Shown: piece after piece, positions 8,112 through 16,510 of the stretch | How positions within the stretch are numbered: the stretch's first letter is position 1 | How the letters are laid out: each line of letters starts with the position of its first letter | Assembly (NCBI RefSeq): GCF_900169505.1 | Contig: NZ_LT827021.1 | Location: 930,001 to 994,000 of the forward strand | DNA from: Arabiibacter massiliensis | GTDB taxonomy: Bacteria; Actinomycetota; Coriobacteriia; Coriobacteriales; Eggerthellaceae | Length of the DNA: 64,000 nt | Direction: 5' to 3' | Program-made: the position numbers and the translations under genes | The notes under the pieces: model-generated | The model's database searches: none | What the model was told of the DNA's origin: nothing | The model's input: the letters and a program-made list of their open reading frames with translations, nothing else

Positions 8112-8873
8112 ATGGGAGACGGGAAACGCTCGGGGCTCTGGCGCGTGCTCGACGCGGCGGCTGCCCTCGTGGCGACGGTGACGCTTGCCGTCACGTTCGT
8201 GGCCGCCGGGTTCGCCGTGTGCGCGGGGCTGCCGCAGACCACCGAGGCGCTGGCGAGCGCGTTCTCGGGGCAGGACAATCCGGGCACGCCGTTCTCGCAC
8301 GACGACCTCGTGTGCGCCGCCGTGGTCACGCGCGACTACACGGTGGGGTCGAACGACCGCGAGGCCGTGTTCGCCATGCTCCACGACATCAACGCGAACG
8401 CGGGCACGCGCTTCGCCGACGCGACCGACGAGGAGCTGGCCGCCGCGCCCGACGCCTACACGCTCACGGGCGACGCGCTCTCGCACTTGGACGACGTGTT
8501 CCGGGTGGTCGTGGCCGCGCGCCTCGCGCTCATCGTCATCGCCGTGCTGGCCGTGGCGGCGGCCGCGCACGTGGGCATCCGCGTGGGACGGCGGGCGCTC
8601 AGCAGCGTGCTCCTGGCGGCAGGCGCGGCCGTGCTCGTGGTGTTCGCGCTGCTCGCGGCGTGGGTGGTCATCGACTTCAACGGGTTCTTCGCGGCGTTCC
8701 ACTCGCTGTTCTTCGCCGACGGCACGTGGACGTTCTCGTGGGAGTCGCTGCTCATCACCATGTACCCGCCCGCGTTCTGGATGGGGATGGGCGCCGTCTG
8801 GCTCGCGACCACCGCCCTGCTGTCCGCGCTGGCCATCGCCATCGGCGCGCGCCTGCGCCGCCGAGCCGCCTGA
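8112..8873 (+). CDS. Lit-like integral membrane protein (PF07314/TIGR01906 family)
   Basis: 253 residues with an N-terminal membrane segment (about 15-38), an extracellular stretch, and three further hydrophobic segments (about 132-152, 163-185, 222-245). It carries SHLDDVFR (His about 125) and FHSLFF (His about 197), positions corresponding to the conserved histidines of the lipoprotein intramolecular transacylase Lit, which moves an acyl chain on lipoproteins to make lyso-form N-termini. Family membership looks good from these motifs. The activity in this organism is inference. It lies just downstream of the ATP-grasp gene. Confidence 0.7.
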   Translation: MGDGKRSGLWRVLDAAAALVATVTLAVTFVAAGFAVCAGLPQTTEALASAFSGQDNPGTPFSHDDLVCAAVVTRDYTVGSNDREAVFAMLHDINANAGTRFADATDEELAAAPDAYTLTGDALSHLDDVFRVVVAARLALIVIAVLAVAAAAHVGIRVGRRALSSVLLAAGAAVLVVFALLAAWVVIDFNGFFAAFHSLFFADGTWTFSWESLLITMYPPAFWMGMGAVWLATTALLSALAIAIGARLRRRAA

Positions 8874-8890
8874 GGAGCACAGCTCCGCAG

Positions 8891-9131
8891 CGCATAACGG
8901 CCCTCGCGTGCAATGTGCGCGAGTTCTGCACCCTCGCGTCTCCGGAAACGTCCCGAAATTGCAATGTGCTCGAGTTATGCACCCTCCGAGGGACGCTCGC
9001 GAAGCGATTCTCGAAGAAGGCCGAAATCCGACCTGGGGTTTTCTTGTAGACCGCCTTCCGTATCGAACCACGACGCCCCTTTCAGCCGCGCGCAAGGGCG
9101 CATAACTCGACGACTTTGCAAAATCGACGCG
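8891..9131. repeat. Dispersed element, family B copy 1
   Basis: Contains two direct copies of a unit like TGCAATGTGCTCGAGTTATGCACCCT (near 8909 and 8960). About 120 bases further on comes one inverted copy (CGCAAGGGCGCATAACTCGACGACTTTGCA, ending near 9121). The same direct-direct-inverted layout, with related interior sequence, recurs at 38637-38846. No coding sense. It fills most of the gap between the Lit-like gene and gltX. Confidence 0.7.
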
Positions 9132-9240
9132 AGAACGCCCAACATCGCAAAAGCGGGACGCCGCCGACGCCGCCTCCCCAAGTCGCCCTCCCCTCCTCCC
9201 GGGACTCTCGGATTCTTGGTGGGGATGGCGGGGGCGCTGC

Positions 9241-9268
9241 TTGCCCGCTCGGGGGGATTGTCTATACT
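9241..9268 (+). promoter_or_regulatory. Promoter of gltX
   Basis: TTGCCC at 9241-9246, a 16-base spacer and TATACT at 9263-9268, followed by a leader of about 50 bases to the gltX ATG. It is the best sigma-70-type match in the region. Confidence 0.6.
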
Positions 9269-9325
9269 GGCAGATGCCCGCAGCGCGGGCACGTACGGCA
9301 AACGACGAGACGCGAGGATCGCTTC

Positions 9326-10825
9326 ATGACCAACACACCCGACGCACGCGTGCGCGTGCGCTTCGCACCTTCCCCCACCGGCCGCCTGCATGTGGGCGGG
9401 GCCCGCACGGCCATCTACAACTGGGCGTTCGCCCGCGCCATGGGCGGCGACTTCATCCTGCGCATCGAGGACACCGACCCGGAGCGCTCCACCGAGGAGA
9501 ACGTGCAGGTCATCTTGAATGCCATGAAGTGGCTGGGCCTGAACTGGGACGAGGGCCCCGAGGTGGGCGGCGACGCGGGCCCCTACTTCCAGACCGAGCG
9601 CACGGGCACCTACGCCGAGGCGCTCGAGCGCATGAAGGCGCGCGGCAGCGTCTACCCCTGCTTCTGCACGAAGGAGTCGCTCGACGCCAAGCGCGCGAAG
9701 GCCGAGGCCGAGGAGGGCGGCTACGCGGGCTACGACCGCACCTGCCGCGACCTCGACCCCGCCGAGGCGGCCGCGCGCATCGCGGCCGGCGAGCCGCACG
9801 TGTGGCGCCTGCGCGTGCCCGAGGGCCGCGGCGCCATCGAGTTCGACGACGCCGTGTACGGCCACGTGAGCTTCCCGGCCGAGGTGATGGACGACATGAT
9901 CGTCGTGCGCACCGACGGCAGCCCCACCTACAACTTCGCCGTGGTGTGCGACGACGCGAACATGGGCATCACGCACGTCATCCGCGGCGACGACCACCTG
10001 TCCAACACCCCGCGCCAGATCCTCATCTACGAGGCGCTCGGGTTCGACGTGCCCACCTTCGCGCACCTGTCGATGATCCTGGGCCCCGACGGCAAGAAGC
10101 TGTCGAAGCGCCACGGCGCGGCGAGCGTGGAGGAGTTCTGCGAGCGCGGCTACCTGCCCGACGCCATGGTTAACTTCCTGGCGCTTCTGGGCTGGTCGCT
10201 CGACGGCGAGACCACCCTCATCGACCGCGAGACCCTCTGCCGCGAGTTCAGCCTCGAGCGCGTGACCAAAAAGGACGCCGTGTTCGACGAGACGAAGCTC
10301 GACTGGATGAACGGCCAGTACATCAAGGAGATGGGCGCGAGCGCGTGGGTGCAGGCCTCTCTGCCGTGGCTCTTCGAGCTGGGCGCGACGGCCGAGGACG
10401 TGGCCGCGCGGCCCGAGTTCTACCTGGGGATGTACCCCCTCGTGGCCGAGCGCCTGCAGCGCCTCGACGAGATCCCGGCCAAGCTGGCCTTCCTGTTCTG
10501 GGGCGCGCATGTGCCCGAGTTCGACGAGAAGAGCGTGGCGAAAGTGCTCAAGAAGGAGGGCGCGCGCGCCGACGAGGCTTTGCGCGCCTGCCGCGCGGTG
10601 CTCGCCGACGAGAGCCGCCCCTGGGAGGCCGCGAGCCTCGAGGAGGCCTGCCGCGCCGAGGGCGAGCGCTTGGAGCTCAAGCCGAAGCTCCTGTTCCAGC
10701 CCCTGCGCGTGGCGGTGTGCGGCAACATGGTGTCGCCGCCGCTGTTCGAGAGCATCGTGCTGCTGCCGCGCGCCGACGTGCTCGCGCGCATCGACCAAGT
10801 GACGGAAGAGGTGTTCGGTGGCTGA
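9326..10825 (+). CDS. gltX: Glutamate--tRNA ligase
   Basis: A class I aminoacyl-tRNA synthetase of 499 residues that charges tRNA-Glu. It shows RFAPSPTGRLHVGGARTA, with the HIGH-type motif as HVGG (about residues 22-25), the Glu-binding RIEDTD, the DDHLSNTPRQ region, and a KMSKS-type loop KKLSKRHG (about 256-262). The C-terminal anticodon-binding domain is complete. The ATG at 9326 follows GAGGATCG and starts at the conserved N-terminus; the longer open frame upstream is not conserved coding. The last eight bases overlap the next gene, implying co-transcription. Confidence 0.97.
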   Translation: MTNTPDARVRVRFAPSPTGRLHVGGARTAIYNWAFARAMGGDFILRIEDTDPERSTEENVQVILNAMKWLGLNWDEGPEVGGDAGPYFQTERTGTYAEALERMKARGSVYPCFCTKESLDAKRAKAEAEEGGYAGYDRTCRDLDPAEAAARIAAGEPHVWRLRVPEGRGAIEFDDAVYGHVSFPAEVMDDMIVVRTDGSPTYNFAVVCDDANMGITHVIRGDDHLSNTPRQILIYEALGFDVPTFAHLSMILGPDGKKLSKRHGAASVEEFCERGYLPDAMVNFLALLGWSLDGETTLIDRETLCREFSLERVTKKDAVFDETKLDWMNGQYIKEMGASAWVQASLPWLFELGATAEDVAARPEFYLGMYPLVAERLQRLDEIPAKLAFLFWGAHVPEFDEKSVAKVLKKEGARADEALRACRAVLADESRPWEAASLEEACRAEGERLELKPKLLFQPLRVAVCGNMVSPPLFESIVLLPRADVLARIDQVTEEVFGG

Positions 10826-12038
10826 GGCCCCTGAGAAAGAGAGTGTCGCGCAGAGCGCTCCCGAAGAGGGATCCTTCGACTCCGCCGCCTCCGGCGGCTG
10901 CGCTCAGGATGACAGGGGGGGAGGCCCCTCCGGCGGCTGCGCTCAGGATGACAGGGGGGGCGCCGGCGAGGCGCGGGCGAACCAGATCGTGGTGCTGCGG
11001 GACTTCTGCGTGCGCACGCGCGGCGCGGAGTGCGGGCGCTGCGCGCTGGCCTGCCCGCATGCGGCCATCTCGTTCGACGAGGACGGCCGCCCCACCATCG
11101 ACGAGGAGGCGTGCACGCGCTGCGGCATCTGCCTGGGGATCTGCGACGCGTTCTCCTCGGCGCGCGTGACCATGCACGATCTGCACGCGCGCATCCGCCG
11201 CATCGCCCTGCGCGGCGAGGACGTGGTGCTCACCTGCAAGGAGAACGTGTTCCCCGGCCTCGAGCCGGCGGCCAACGTGGTGGTGCTGCCGTGCCTGGCC
11301 ATGCTCTCGCCCGAGTTCTGGACGCTCGTGCTGTCCGAGAACGTGCCCGTGAGGATCGCGGCCGACCTGGCCTACTGCGCCGACTGCGGGCGCGCGGGCG
11401 ACATGGGGGAGATGCTGTACTCCCACGCCATTCAGACTGCCGAGGCGTGGAGCGGGCGCACGGTGGGCTACACAGGCGTGATCCCCGAGAAGGAGAACCT
11501 GGTCAAGGACCTAGCCGACCCCACGGGAGTGGACCGGCGCAGCGCGTTCGCCAACCTCGTGGGCGACGTGAGCGACATCGCCACGGGCAAGCGCCGCCTG
11601 CGCAACTCCGAGGTGCTCCAGCAGTTCTACGAGCGCAAGGAGCGCGCCCGGGCCCGGGCGCGCCTCAACCTCGCCGACGGCGTGCAGTTCAACGACTTCG
11701 TGCCCGAAGGGCGCACGAAGAAGACGATGCAGCCCAAGCGCCAGCTGCTGCTCGAGGCGATCGACCGCGATCCGGCCATCGCCGCGCGCGTGCCCGTGGT
11801 CGTGTCGGCCACCGATTGCGAGCGCTGCGCGAACGCGCTCGCCTGCGCGGCAGCGTGCCCCACAGGCGCCCGCTGCCCCGATCCGGCCGACGGGACGCTC
11901 GCCTTCGACGCGCGCTACTGCATCGGCTGCGGCCTGTGCGTCCCAGCATGTCCCGAAGGCGCCGTCGAGCTCGTGGAGGCCACAGCCGCGCTCTTCCTGC
12001 CCCCGGAAGATGGAGAAGGTCCAGCGGGCGAAGAGTAG
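10818..12038 (+). CDS. 4Fe-4S polyferredoxin-like protein of unknown role
   Basis: 406 residues, starting at GTG inside the end of gltX. Two ferredoxin modules are visible. The N-terminal one (about 55-125) has ECGRCALACP and CTRCGICLGICD. The C-terminal one (about 330-385) has CERCANALACAAACP and CIGCGLCVPACP. That gives cysteines for up to four [4Fe-4S] clusters. The middle region resembles no enzyme I can name but has a CADCGRAGD motif, so an electron-transfer role is inferred. Residues of about 14-45 are not native-looking: they are the translated form of an intergenic repeat, with the unit GGCAQDDRGG appearing twice. Confidence 0.7.
   Translation: MAEAPEKESVAQSAPEEGSFDSAASGGCAQDDRGGGPSGGCAQDDRGGAGEARANQIVVLRDFCVRTRGAECGRCALACPHAAISFDEDGRPTIDEEACTRCGICLGICDAFSSARVTMHDLHARIRRIALRGEDVVLTCKENVFPGLEPAANVVVLPCLAMLSPEFWTLVLSENVPVRIAADLAYCADCGRAGDMGEMLYSHAIQTAEAWSGRTVGYTGVIPEKENLVKDLADPTGVDRRSAFANLVGDVSDIATGKRRLRNSEVLQQFYERKERARARARLNLADGVQFNDFVPEGRTKKTMQPKRQLLLEAIDRDPAIAARVPVVVSATDCERCANALACAAACPTGARCPDPADGTLAFDARYCIGCGLCVPACPEGAVELVEATAALFLPPEDGEGPAGEE
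10866..10957. repeat. CATCCTGAGC-type repeat inside a coding sequence
   Basis: The sequence TCCTTCGACTCCGCCGCC...GGCTGCGCTCAGGATGACAGGGGGG matches one arm of the intergenic palindromes at 47592 and 49574. Its distal half (CCGGCGGCTGCGCTCAGGATGACAGGGGGG) is repeated in tandem. It lies in frame in the polyferredoxin gene and encodes its odd N-terminal segment. Confidence 0.85.
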
Positions 12039-12088
12039 GACGGCCGGGTCATGGTAAGATGGCCCCAACCAGAGAGGCAGGAGAACCC

Positions 12089-13144
12089 ATGAACGATCCC
12101 GAGCGCCCCGTCCCCGACGCCGACGCCGACGGCCAGCCCGGCCCCGACCAGCCGGCCCCGCAGCAGCCCGCGAGCCCGACGCCCCCGCCGCCGCCGGGCC
12201 AGCCGGCGCCGCAGCAGCAGCCGCCTGCGCCCTACGCCGGAACGCCGGTGCCGCCTCCCTATCCCCAGCAGCCCCCCTACCCGGGCTACGGCCAGCCGCC
12301 CTATCCCCAGCAGCCCTACACACCCTACCCGCAGCCGCCCTATCCGGCGCCGCCGCAGCAGCCGAAGCGCAAGGCGTGGCCATGGGTGCTCGGAGGATGC
12401 CTGCTCGTGCTTCTGATCGGCGCGTTCAGCTTCGTCGGCTGCATGTCGTGCGCCTACTTCGCCACCGTCAACTCCGACAGCCGCTACGATTACGACTACC
12501 CCGACGATTACGATATCCCCTACCCGGACGACGGCTCCGGCTCGTACGACTCCGACCTCTTGGGCGGGTTCACCCGCGAGCAGATCGCCAGCGCGCTCGG
12601 CGAGGAGCTGCCCAGCTCGGTGGAGGGCGGAGCCTGCACGTCGGGCGTCTTCGAGGTGGGGCCGGGCAAGGACATCGAGCCGGGCCGGTACTTCTTCGAG
12701 GGCAGGCAGGACGCCGAGTCGAACTTCTACGTGTTCGAAGAGGAGGGCCCCGACTCCTACAGGCTCGACGACGCCGTCGTGTACTTCGGCAACTACTTCG
12801 CCGATCTTGAGGCGGGCGACCTCGTCGCGTTCCTCGGCGCCGACGAGAGCCTGCGCATGCGCCCCGAGGCCATGGCCGCCTTCAAGGCCGAGGCGCCCTA
12901 CCAGAGCGGGCTGTACCGCGTAGGCGCCGACATCCCGGCCGGCACGTACGCCATCAGCGTGAACGATCAGTCCGAAGCCGCTGCCGGAAGCGAGATAGCC
13001 GCCTTCGTGATGAAGGACCTCGAGTTCTCCGACGATTCCATCACCGACACGAAGTACGTGATCCGCGGCGGCTCGCAGACCGTCACCGTGAAGGACGGCG
13101 ACTGGCTCGAGCTGTACGGAACCGTCGCCACCCCCGCCAAGTAG
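12089..13144 (+). CDS. Proline-rich single-pass membrane protein with extracellular domain
   Basis: 351 residues. The first 90 or so are Pro/Gln/Tyr-rich with PYPQQPPYPGYGQPP-like repeats. A membrane segment follows (about 95-118, WPWVLGGCLLVLLIGAFSFVGCMSC), then an acidic Tyr/Asp linker. The outer domain has two similar halves: each holds a GPGKDIEPGRYFFEG- or GADIPAGTYAIS-type motif, where a molecule described as given 'from' or 'at' a boundary is typical of secreted bacterial beta-sandwich repeats. No enzyme is recognised. The start ATG follows GGCAGGAGAA. It abuts the thioesterase gene by one base, so the two form an operon. Confidence 0.65.
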   Translation: MNDPERPVPDADADGQPGPDQPAPQQPASPTPPPPPGQPAPQQQPPAPYAGTPVPPPYPQQPPYPGYGQPPYPQQPYTPYPQPPYPAPPQQPKRKAWPWVLGGCLLVLLIGAFSFVGCMSCAYFATVNSDSRYDYDYPDDYDIPYPDDGSGSYDSDLLGGFTREQIASALGEELPSSVEGGACTSGVFEVGPGKDIEPGRYFFEGRQDAESNFYVFEEEGPDSYRLDDAVVYFGNYFADLEAGDLVAFLGADESLRMRPEAMAAFKAEAPYQSGLYRVGADIPAGTYAISVNDQSEAAAGSEIAAFVMKDLEFSDDSITDTKYVIRGGSQTVTVKDGDWLELYGTVATPAK

Positions 13145-13145
13145 C

Positions 13146-13547
13146 ATGCTGCCCGAGAACCCCACCCGCGACGAGATAGCCGCCGTGTTCGCTGCCGACC
13201 GCTTCGCCACCGAGGCGGCGGGCTGCCGCGTCGTGTCCGGCGAGCGCGACCGCGCCGTGGCCGAGATGGAGCTGTCCGACGTGCACCGAAACGCCATGGG
13301 CAACGTGATGGGCGGCGCCATCTTCACGCTGGCCGACTTCGCGCTGGCCATCGCCTGCAACATCGGCGAAGAGCCCACCGTGTCGGTCGACCACACCGTG
13401 AGCTTCCTGCGCGCCACGCGCGGCGCCAAGCTTACCGCCACCGCCGTCTGCGATAAGCCGGGCCGCCACCTGGCCTTCTATACCGTCGTCGTCGAGGACG
13501 ACCTCGGCAAGCAGATAGCCCGCATGACCGCCACCTGCTACCGGTAG
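13146..13547 (+). CDS. PaaI-family hot-dog thioesterase
   Basis: 133 residues in one hot-dog domain. It contains the family core HRNAMGNVMGGAIFTLADFALAIACN, in which the conserved HxxxxGxxxGGxxxxLAD pattern includes the catalytic Asp, then SVDHTVSFLRAT and a GRHLAFYTVVVEDD strand pair. Such enzymes hydrolyse acyl- or aryl-CoA thioesters in the cytosol; the substrate cannot be told. The start codon lies one base after the preceding stop. A strong hairpin follows the gene. Confidence 0.88.
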   Translation: MLPENPTRDEIAAVFAADRFATEAAGCRVVSGERDRAVAEMELSDVHRNAMGNVMGGAIFTLADFALAIACNIGEEPTVSVDHTVSFLRATRGAKLTATAVCDKPGRHLAFYTVVVEDDLGKQIARMTATCYR

Positions 13548-13567
13548 GACAACCCGACCCCCCACTA

Positions 13568-13620
13568 TCTTCGCTCCGAAAACACGCCTCAGCGCACGAG
13601 GCGTGTTTTCGGATCGAAGA
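13568..13620 (+). terminator. Long hairpin after the thioesterase gene
   Basis: A 15-bp perfect stem CCGAAAACACGCCTC/GAGGCGTGTTTTCGG with a 7-base loop (13576-13612). It extends to a 23-bp stem with one mismatch if TCTTCG/CGAAGA is included. The TTTT within the arm makes it usable in both directions. Likely a terminator, possibly also a repeat. Confidence 0.65.
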
Positions 13621-13639
13621 TGCGTCGATGAGACAGGCG

Positions 13640-13736
13640 GCGTGACGAAGGGACGGGGATATTGTCACATTCCCACACGAGCGTCGAAGCTGTTGCCCGT
13701 TGGAGAATGTGACAATATCCCCGTCCCTTCGTCACG
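13640..13736. repeat. GGGACGGGGATATTGTCAC palindrome
   Basis: An inverted repeat with arms of about 28 bp (GACGAAGGGACGGGGATATTGTCACATT and its complement) separated by about 35 bases. A related half occurs at 53308-53342. On the minus strand the right arm supplies the stop codon of the truncated LuxR fragment, so the element appears to have inserted into, or replaced the end of, that gene. Confidence 0.8.
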
Positions 13737-13806
13737 TCCCTTCATCCAGTTTGGCGTAGATATGGCGCACGTGGGTCTTCACGGTGTTCGTCGATATCCC
13801 CAGTTC
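13732..13806 (-). pseudogene. LuxR-type helix-turn-helix remnant
   Basis: Reads ELGISTNTVKTHVRHIYAKL on the minus strand, the recognition-helix end of a LuxR/GerE domain, then two or three residues and a stop within the palindromic repeat. Upstream of the ELGIS the frame turns into unrelated sequence. Only about 22 residues remain, so this is a dead fragment. Confidence 0.65.
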
Positions 13807-13824
13807 AAGCGCGGGCGCGGCTCG

Positions 13825-13992
13825 ATCGTGGAGGAGCGGCGCGGCGGCGCGGAGGCCCCGGACGCCTCGTCGGGCGACGCGGTGCTCGCCGAGGGCATCC
13901 GCCAGTGCCTTGAGCTGGGCATGACCTTGGACGACGTGGAGAAACGGTTCCAGCGGGCCCTCGAGGGGTTCCGCACGGACGACGGAGAGTGA
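13825..13992 (+). pseudogene. C-terminal remnant of a small regulator (possibly GntR/YtrA type)
   Basis: The last 35 codons, LAEGIRQCLELGMTLDDVEKRFQRALEG, look like the C-terminal helix of a short GntR (YtrA-like) regulator. No DNA-binding domain precedes it: the frame runs back into the LuxR remnant and the repeat. It ends eight bases before the SPFH gene. The ancestral operon may have been regulator plus membrane protein. Identity is tentative. Confidence 0.4.
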
Positions 13993-13999
13993 GGAAGCC

Positions 14000-14938
14000 A
14001 TGAAAGGCAAGCGCAAGGACGCGGCGCAACCGCAGGCCGCGCGGATCCAGGCGGGGACGGCGCTCGTGGAGCCGGCGGGCGCGCCCTTCACGCCCCAGCG
14101 CTCGACGCGCAACGGAGCCATCGTGTTCTCGCTCGTGCTGGCGGCCGTCGTGTTCGCGGCGGTGCTCGCGGTAGCGTACTTCGGCTTCGGCGTGCTGAAC
14201 ATCGCCGCCGTTGTGGCGGCGCTCGTGCTGGCCGTGGCGGCGTCGCAGGCCATCCACATCGCCATGGAGTGGGAGCGCCTGGTCATCTGCCGGTTCGGCG
14301 CGTTCAAGCGCGTGGCGGGGCCGGGGCTCGTGTTCATGATCCCCGTGGTGGAGCAGGCCGCGTGCCGCGTGGACCTGCGCACCGTTGCAACCCCCTTCGG
14401 CGCTGAGATGACGCTGACGAGCGACCTCGTGCCGGTGGACATCGACGCCGTGCTGTTCTGGATGGTCTGGGACCCGAAGGCCGCGTGCGTGGAGGTGGAG
14501 AACTACCCCGCCGCCGTGCTCTACACCGCCCAGACCGCCATGCGCGACGCCATCGGCCGCATGAGCGTGGCCGAGGTGGCGCTCTCGCGCGAGCAGCTGG
14601 ACAAGGAGATCAAGGCCGTGGTGGAGCAGGAGTGCGAGCCGTGGGGCATCGCCGTGCTGTCGGTGAAGGTGCGCGACATCGTGATTCCCGAGGACCTGCA
14701 GGAGGTCATGTCGCTCGAGGCCCAGGCCGAGCGCGAGAAGAACGCGCGGCTGGTGCTGGCCGGCGCCGAGCAGGAGATATCCGAGATGCTGGCCGCGTCA
14801 AGCGAGGCCTACGACGGCAGCGAGAGCGCGCTCAAGGTGCGCACGCTGCACCTTCTGTACGAGAGCATCAAGAAGTCCGGCGGCACCGTGGTCACCATCC
14901 CCTCCACCCTCAGCGACGGCCTCGCCGGCAAGGAGTGA
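14000..14938 (+). CDS. SPFH/band 7 membrane protein (slipin/stomatin-like)
   Basis: 312 residues. Two adjacent hydrophobic segments (about 36-58 and 62-86) are followed by the band 7 domain: EWERLVICRFGAFKRVAGPGLVFMIPVVEQ, RVDLRT, VPVDIDAVLFWMVWDP and ALSREQLDKEIKAVVEQECEPWGI. A short coiled-coil (EAQAEREKNARLVLAGAEQEI) comes before the end. Such proteins oligomerise at the membrane and organise microdomains or partner proteases; no NfeD partner is adjacent here. The ATG lies eight bases after the truncated regulator stop. Confidence 0.9.
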   Translation: MKGKRKDAAQPQAARIQAGTALVEPAGAPFTPQRSTRNGAIVFSLVLAAVVFAAVLAVAYFGFGVLNIAAVVAALVLAVAASQAIHIAMEWERLVICRFGAFKRVAGPGLVFMIPVVEQAACRVDLRTVATPFGAEMTLTSDLVPVDIDAVLFWMVWDPKAACVEVENYPAAVLYTAQTAMRDAIGRMSVAEVALSREQLDKEIKAVVEQECEPWGIAVLSVKVRDIVIPEDLQEVMSLEAQAEREKNARLVLAGAEQEISEMLAASSEAYDGSESALKVRTLHLLYESIKKSGGTVVTIPSTLSDGLAGKE

Positions 14939-14982
14939 GGGCGAGCTCCCGTTGTCATCGCCCTCTTTGTGGCTGCAGACCA

Positions 14983-15145
14983 CCTCGCAAGTCCATCAAC
15001 CTGGTGCGCAGCCGTCATTGGGGATCTTAGGGATTGAACCTGTAAGCGCCCCAACATCGGCTGCGCACCAGATTGATAAATCCCCGCGTCTCACTGCAGC
15101 CACGTATGAAAAGCGACTGCGCATCGGGTTGATCAATCCCCATAG
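14983..15145. repeat. Palindromic repeat between the SPFH gene and the MATE gene
   Basis: Inverted arms CAACCTGGTGCGCAGCCG (near 14998) and CGGCTGCGCACCAGATTG (near 15058), plus a third related unit GACTGCGCATCGGGTTGATCAATCCCC downstream. Internal GGGG/CCCC pairing is possible. No reading frame of merit. The convergent gene ends suggest it also acts as a transcription barrier. Confidence 0.6.
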
Positions 15146-15169
15146 AGCGACGGTATGGAGAGAGCTCTT

Positions 15170-16510
15170 CTACGCATACCCGTACGGTTTCCGCAGGTAC
15201 ACCAGGAAGAACGCCGTCAGCACCAGCGCGCAGGCCTCGGCGACGATGATGGCGCTCCATACGCCGTCGATGCCCCACACCAGCGGCAGCAGCATGACCG
15301 TGGACGTCTCGAACACGAGCGTGCGCATGAAGCTGATGAGCGCCGACACCTTCCCGTTGTTGAGCGCCGTGAAGAACGCCGAGCCGTAGATGTTGAACCC
15401 GCACACCAGAAACGACAGCGCGTAGATGCGGAACCCGTGCAGCGTCATGGCGACGAGCGCGGGGTCGTAGCCCACGAACACGTTCACGAGCGGCGCGGCC
15501 AGAAGCTGCGAGAGCACCACCATGACCAGGCCCGTTCCGCCCACCAACGTGAAGCTCTTGCGGAAGAGCCCCTTGAGCTCGCCTTCGTTCCTCGCGCCGT
15601 AGTGGTAGCTCACGATGGGTCCCGTGCCCATGGCGAAGCCGAAGAACACCGCCGTGAAGATGAAATTCACGTACATGATCACGCCGTAGGCCGCCACGCC
15701 GTCCGCGCCGGCCAGGCTCATGAGCTGCAGGTTGTACAGCGTGCTTACCACCGATGCCGCCACCTCGGTCATCAGCTCCGACGAGCCGTTCACGCATGTC
15801 TTGCCCAGCGCCCGGAAGTCCACCTCGGGGCGGGCGAAGCGCAGCCGGCTCGTCTTGCTGCGCGCGAAGAACGTCGCGGACACGGCCGCGGCCAGGATCT
15901 GCCCCGTGGCCGTGGCCAGCGCCGCGCCCGCGATGCCCCAGCCGAGCACGCCGATGAACAGGTAGTCCAGCACGATGTTCGTCACGCCGGCCGCCACCAC
16001 CACCGCAAGGCCCACCTTCGGCTTCTCGGCCGCGATGAAGAAGCTCTGGAACACGTTCTGCACGATGAAGAACGGCAGCGCGCCCAGAAGCAGGAAGCCG
16101 TACACGAGCCCCTGCTCCTTGAGGGCGCCCTCCGCGCCGAGCGCGTCCAGGAGCGGCCCGAGCGCGAGCGCGCCCACGGCGCAGAGCGCGACCCCGGTGA
16201 CGACCGCTGCCAACGCGATGAAGCTGAACAGGCGGTTCGCGCGCACGGCGTCGCCCTCGCCCATCGTCTTGGCCACGAGGGCCGCACCGCCGGTGCCGAA
16301 CATGAAGCCCACCGAGCCCAGCGCCATGGCCAGCGGGAACACCAGGTTCACGGCCGCGAGCGCCTCCTTGCCCGCGAAGTTGGACACGAACAGGCCGTCC
16401 ACCACGCTGTAGATGGACGTGAATATCATCATGGCGATGGACGGCAGCGCGAAGCGCACGAGCCGCCCGTAGGTGAAGTGGTCCGACAGCTTGATGGCCA
16501 CGACGCTCAC
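15170..16510 (-). CDS. MATE-family multidrug efflux transporter
   Basis: 446 residues and 12 predicted membrane segments in two homologous halves. The start of the first half is RFALPSIAMMIFTSIYSVVDGLFVSNFAG..ALAAVNL, typical of the DinF/NorM-type MATE group. The family exports cationic drugs against Na+ or H+. The chosen GTG at 16510 overlaps the marR stop (GTGA), with GGAAGG close upstream; a second GTG nine bases downstream is an alternative. Coupling to a MarR gene suggests ligand-induced expression. Confidence 0.92.
   Translation of the reverse strand: MSVVAIKLSDHFTYGRLVRFALPSIAMMIFTSIYSVVDGLFVSNFAGKEALAAVNLVFPLAMALGSVGFMFGTGGAALVAKTMGEGDAVRANRLFSFIALAAVVTGVALCAVGALALGPLLDALGAEGALKEQGLVYGFLLLGALPFFIVQNVFQSFFIAAEKPKVGLAVVVAAGVTNIVLDYLFIGVLGWGIAGAALATATGQILAAAVSATFFARSKTSRLRFARPEVDFRALGKTCVNGSSELMTEVAASVVSTLYNLQLMSLAGADGVAAYGVIMYVNFIFTAVFFGFAMGTGPIVSYHYGARNEGELKGLFRKSFTLVGGTGLVMVVLSQLLAAPLVNVFVGYDPALVAMTLHGFRIYALSFLVCGFNIYGSAFFTALNNGKVSALISFMRTLVFETSTVMLLPLVWGIDGVWSAIIVAEACALVLTAFFLVYLRKPYGYA

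Noticed and set aside
11030..12088. In-frame upstream extension of the proline-rich membrane protein
   Set aside because: Lies wholly inside the polyferredoxin gene in another frame; the RBS-supported ATG at 12089 is better.
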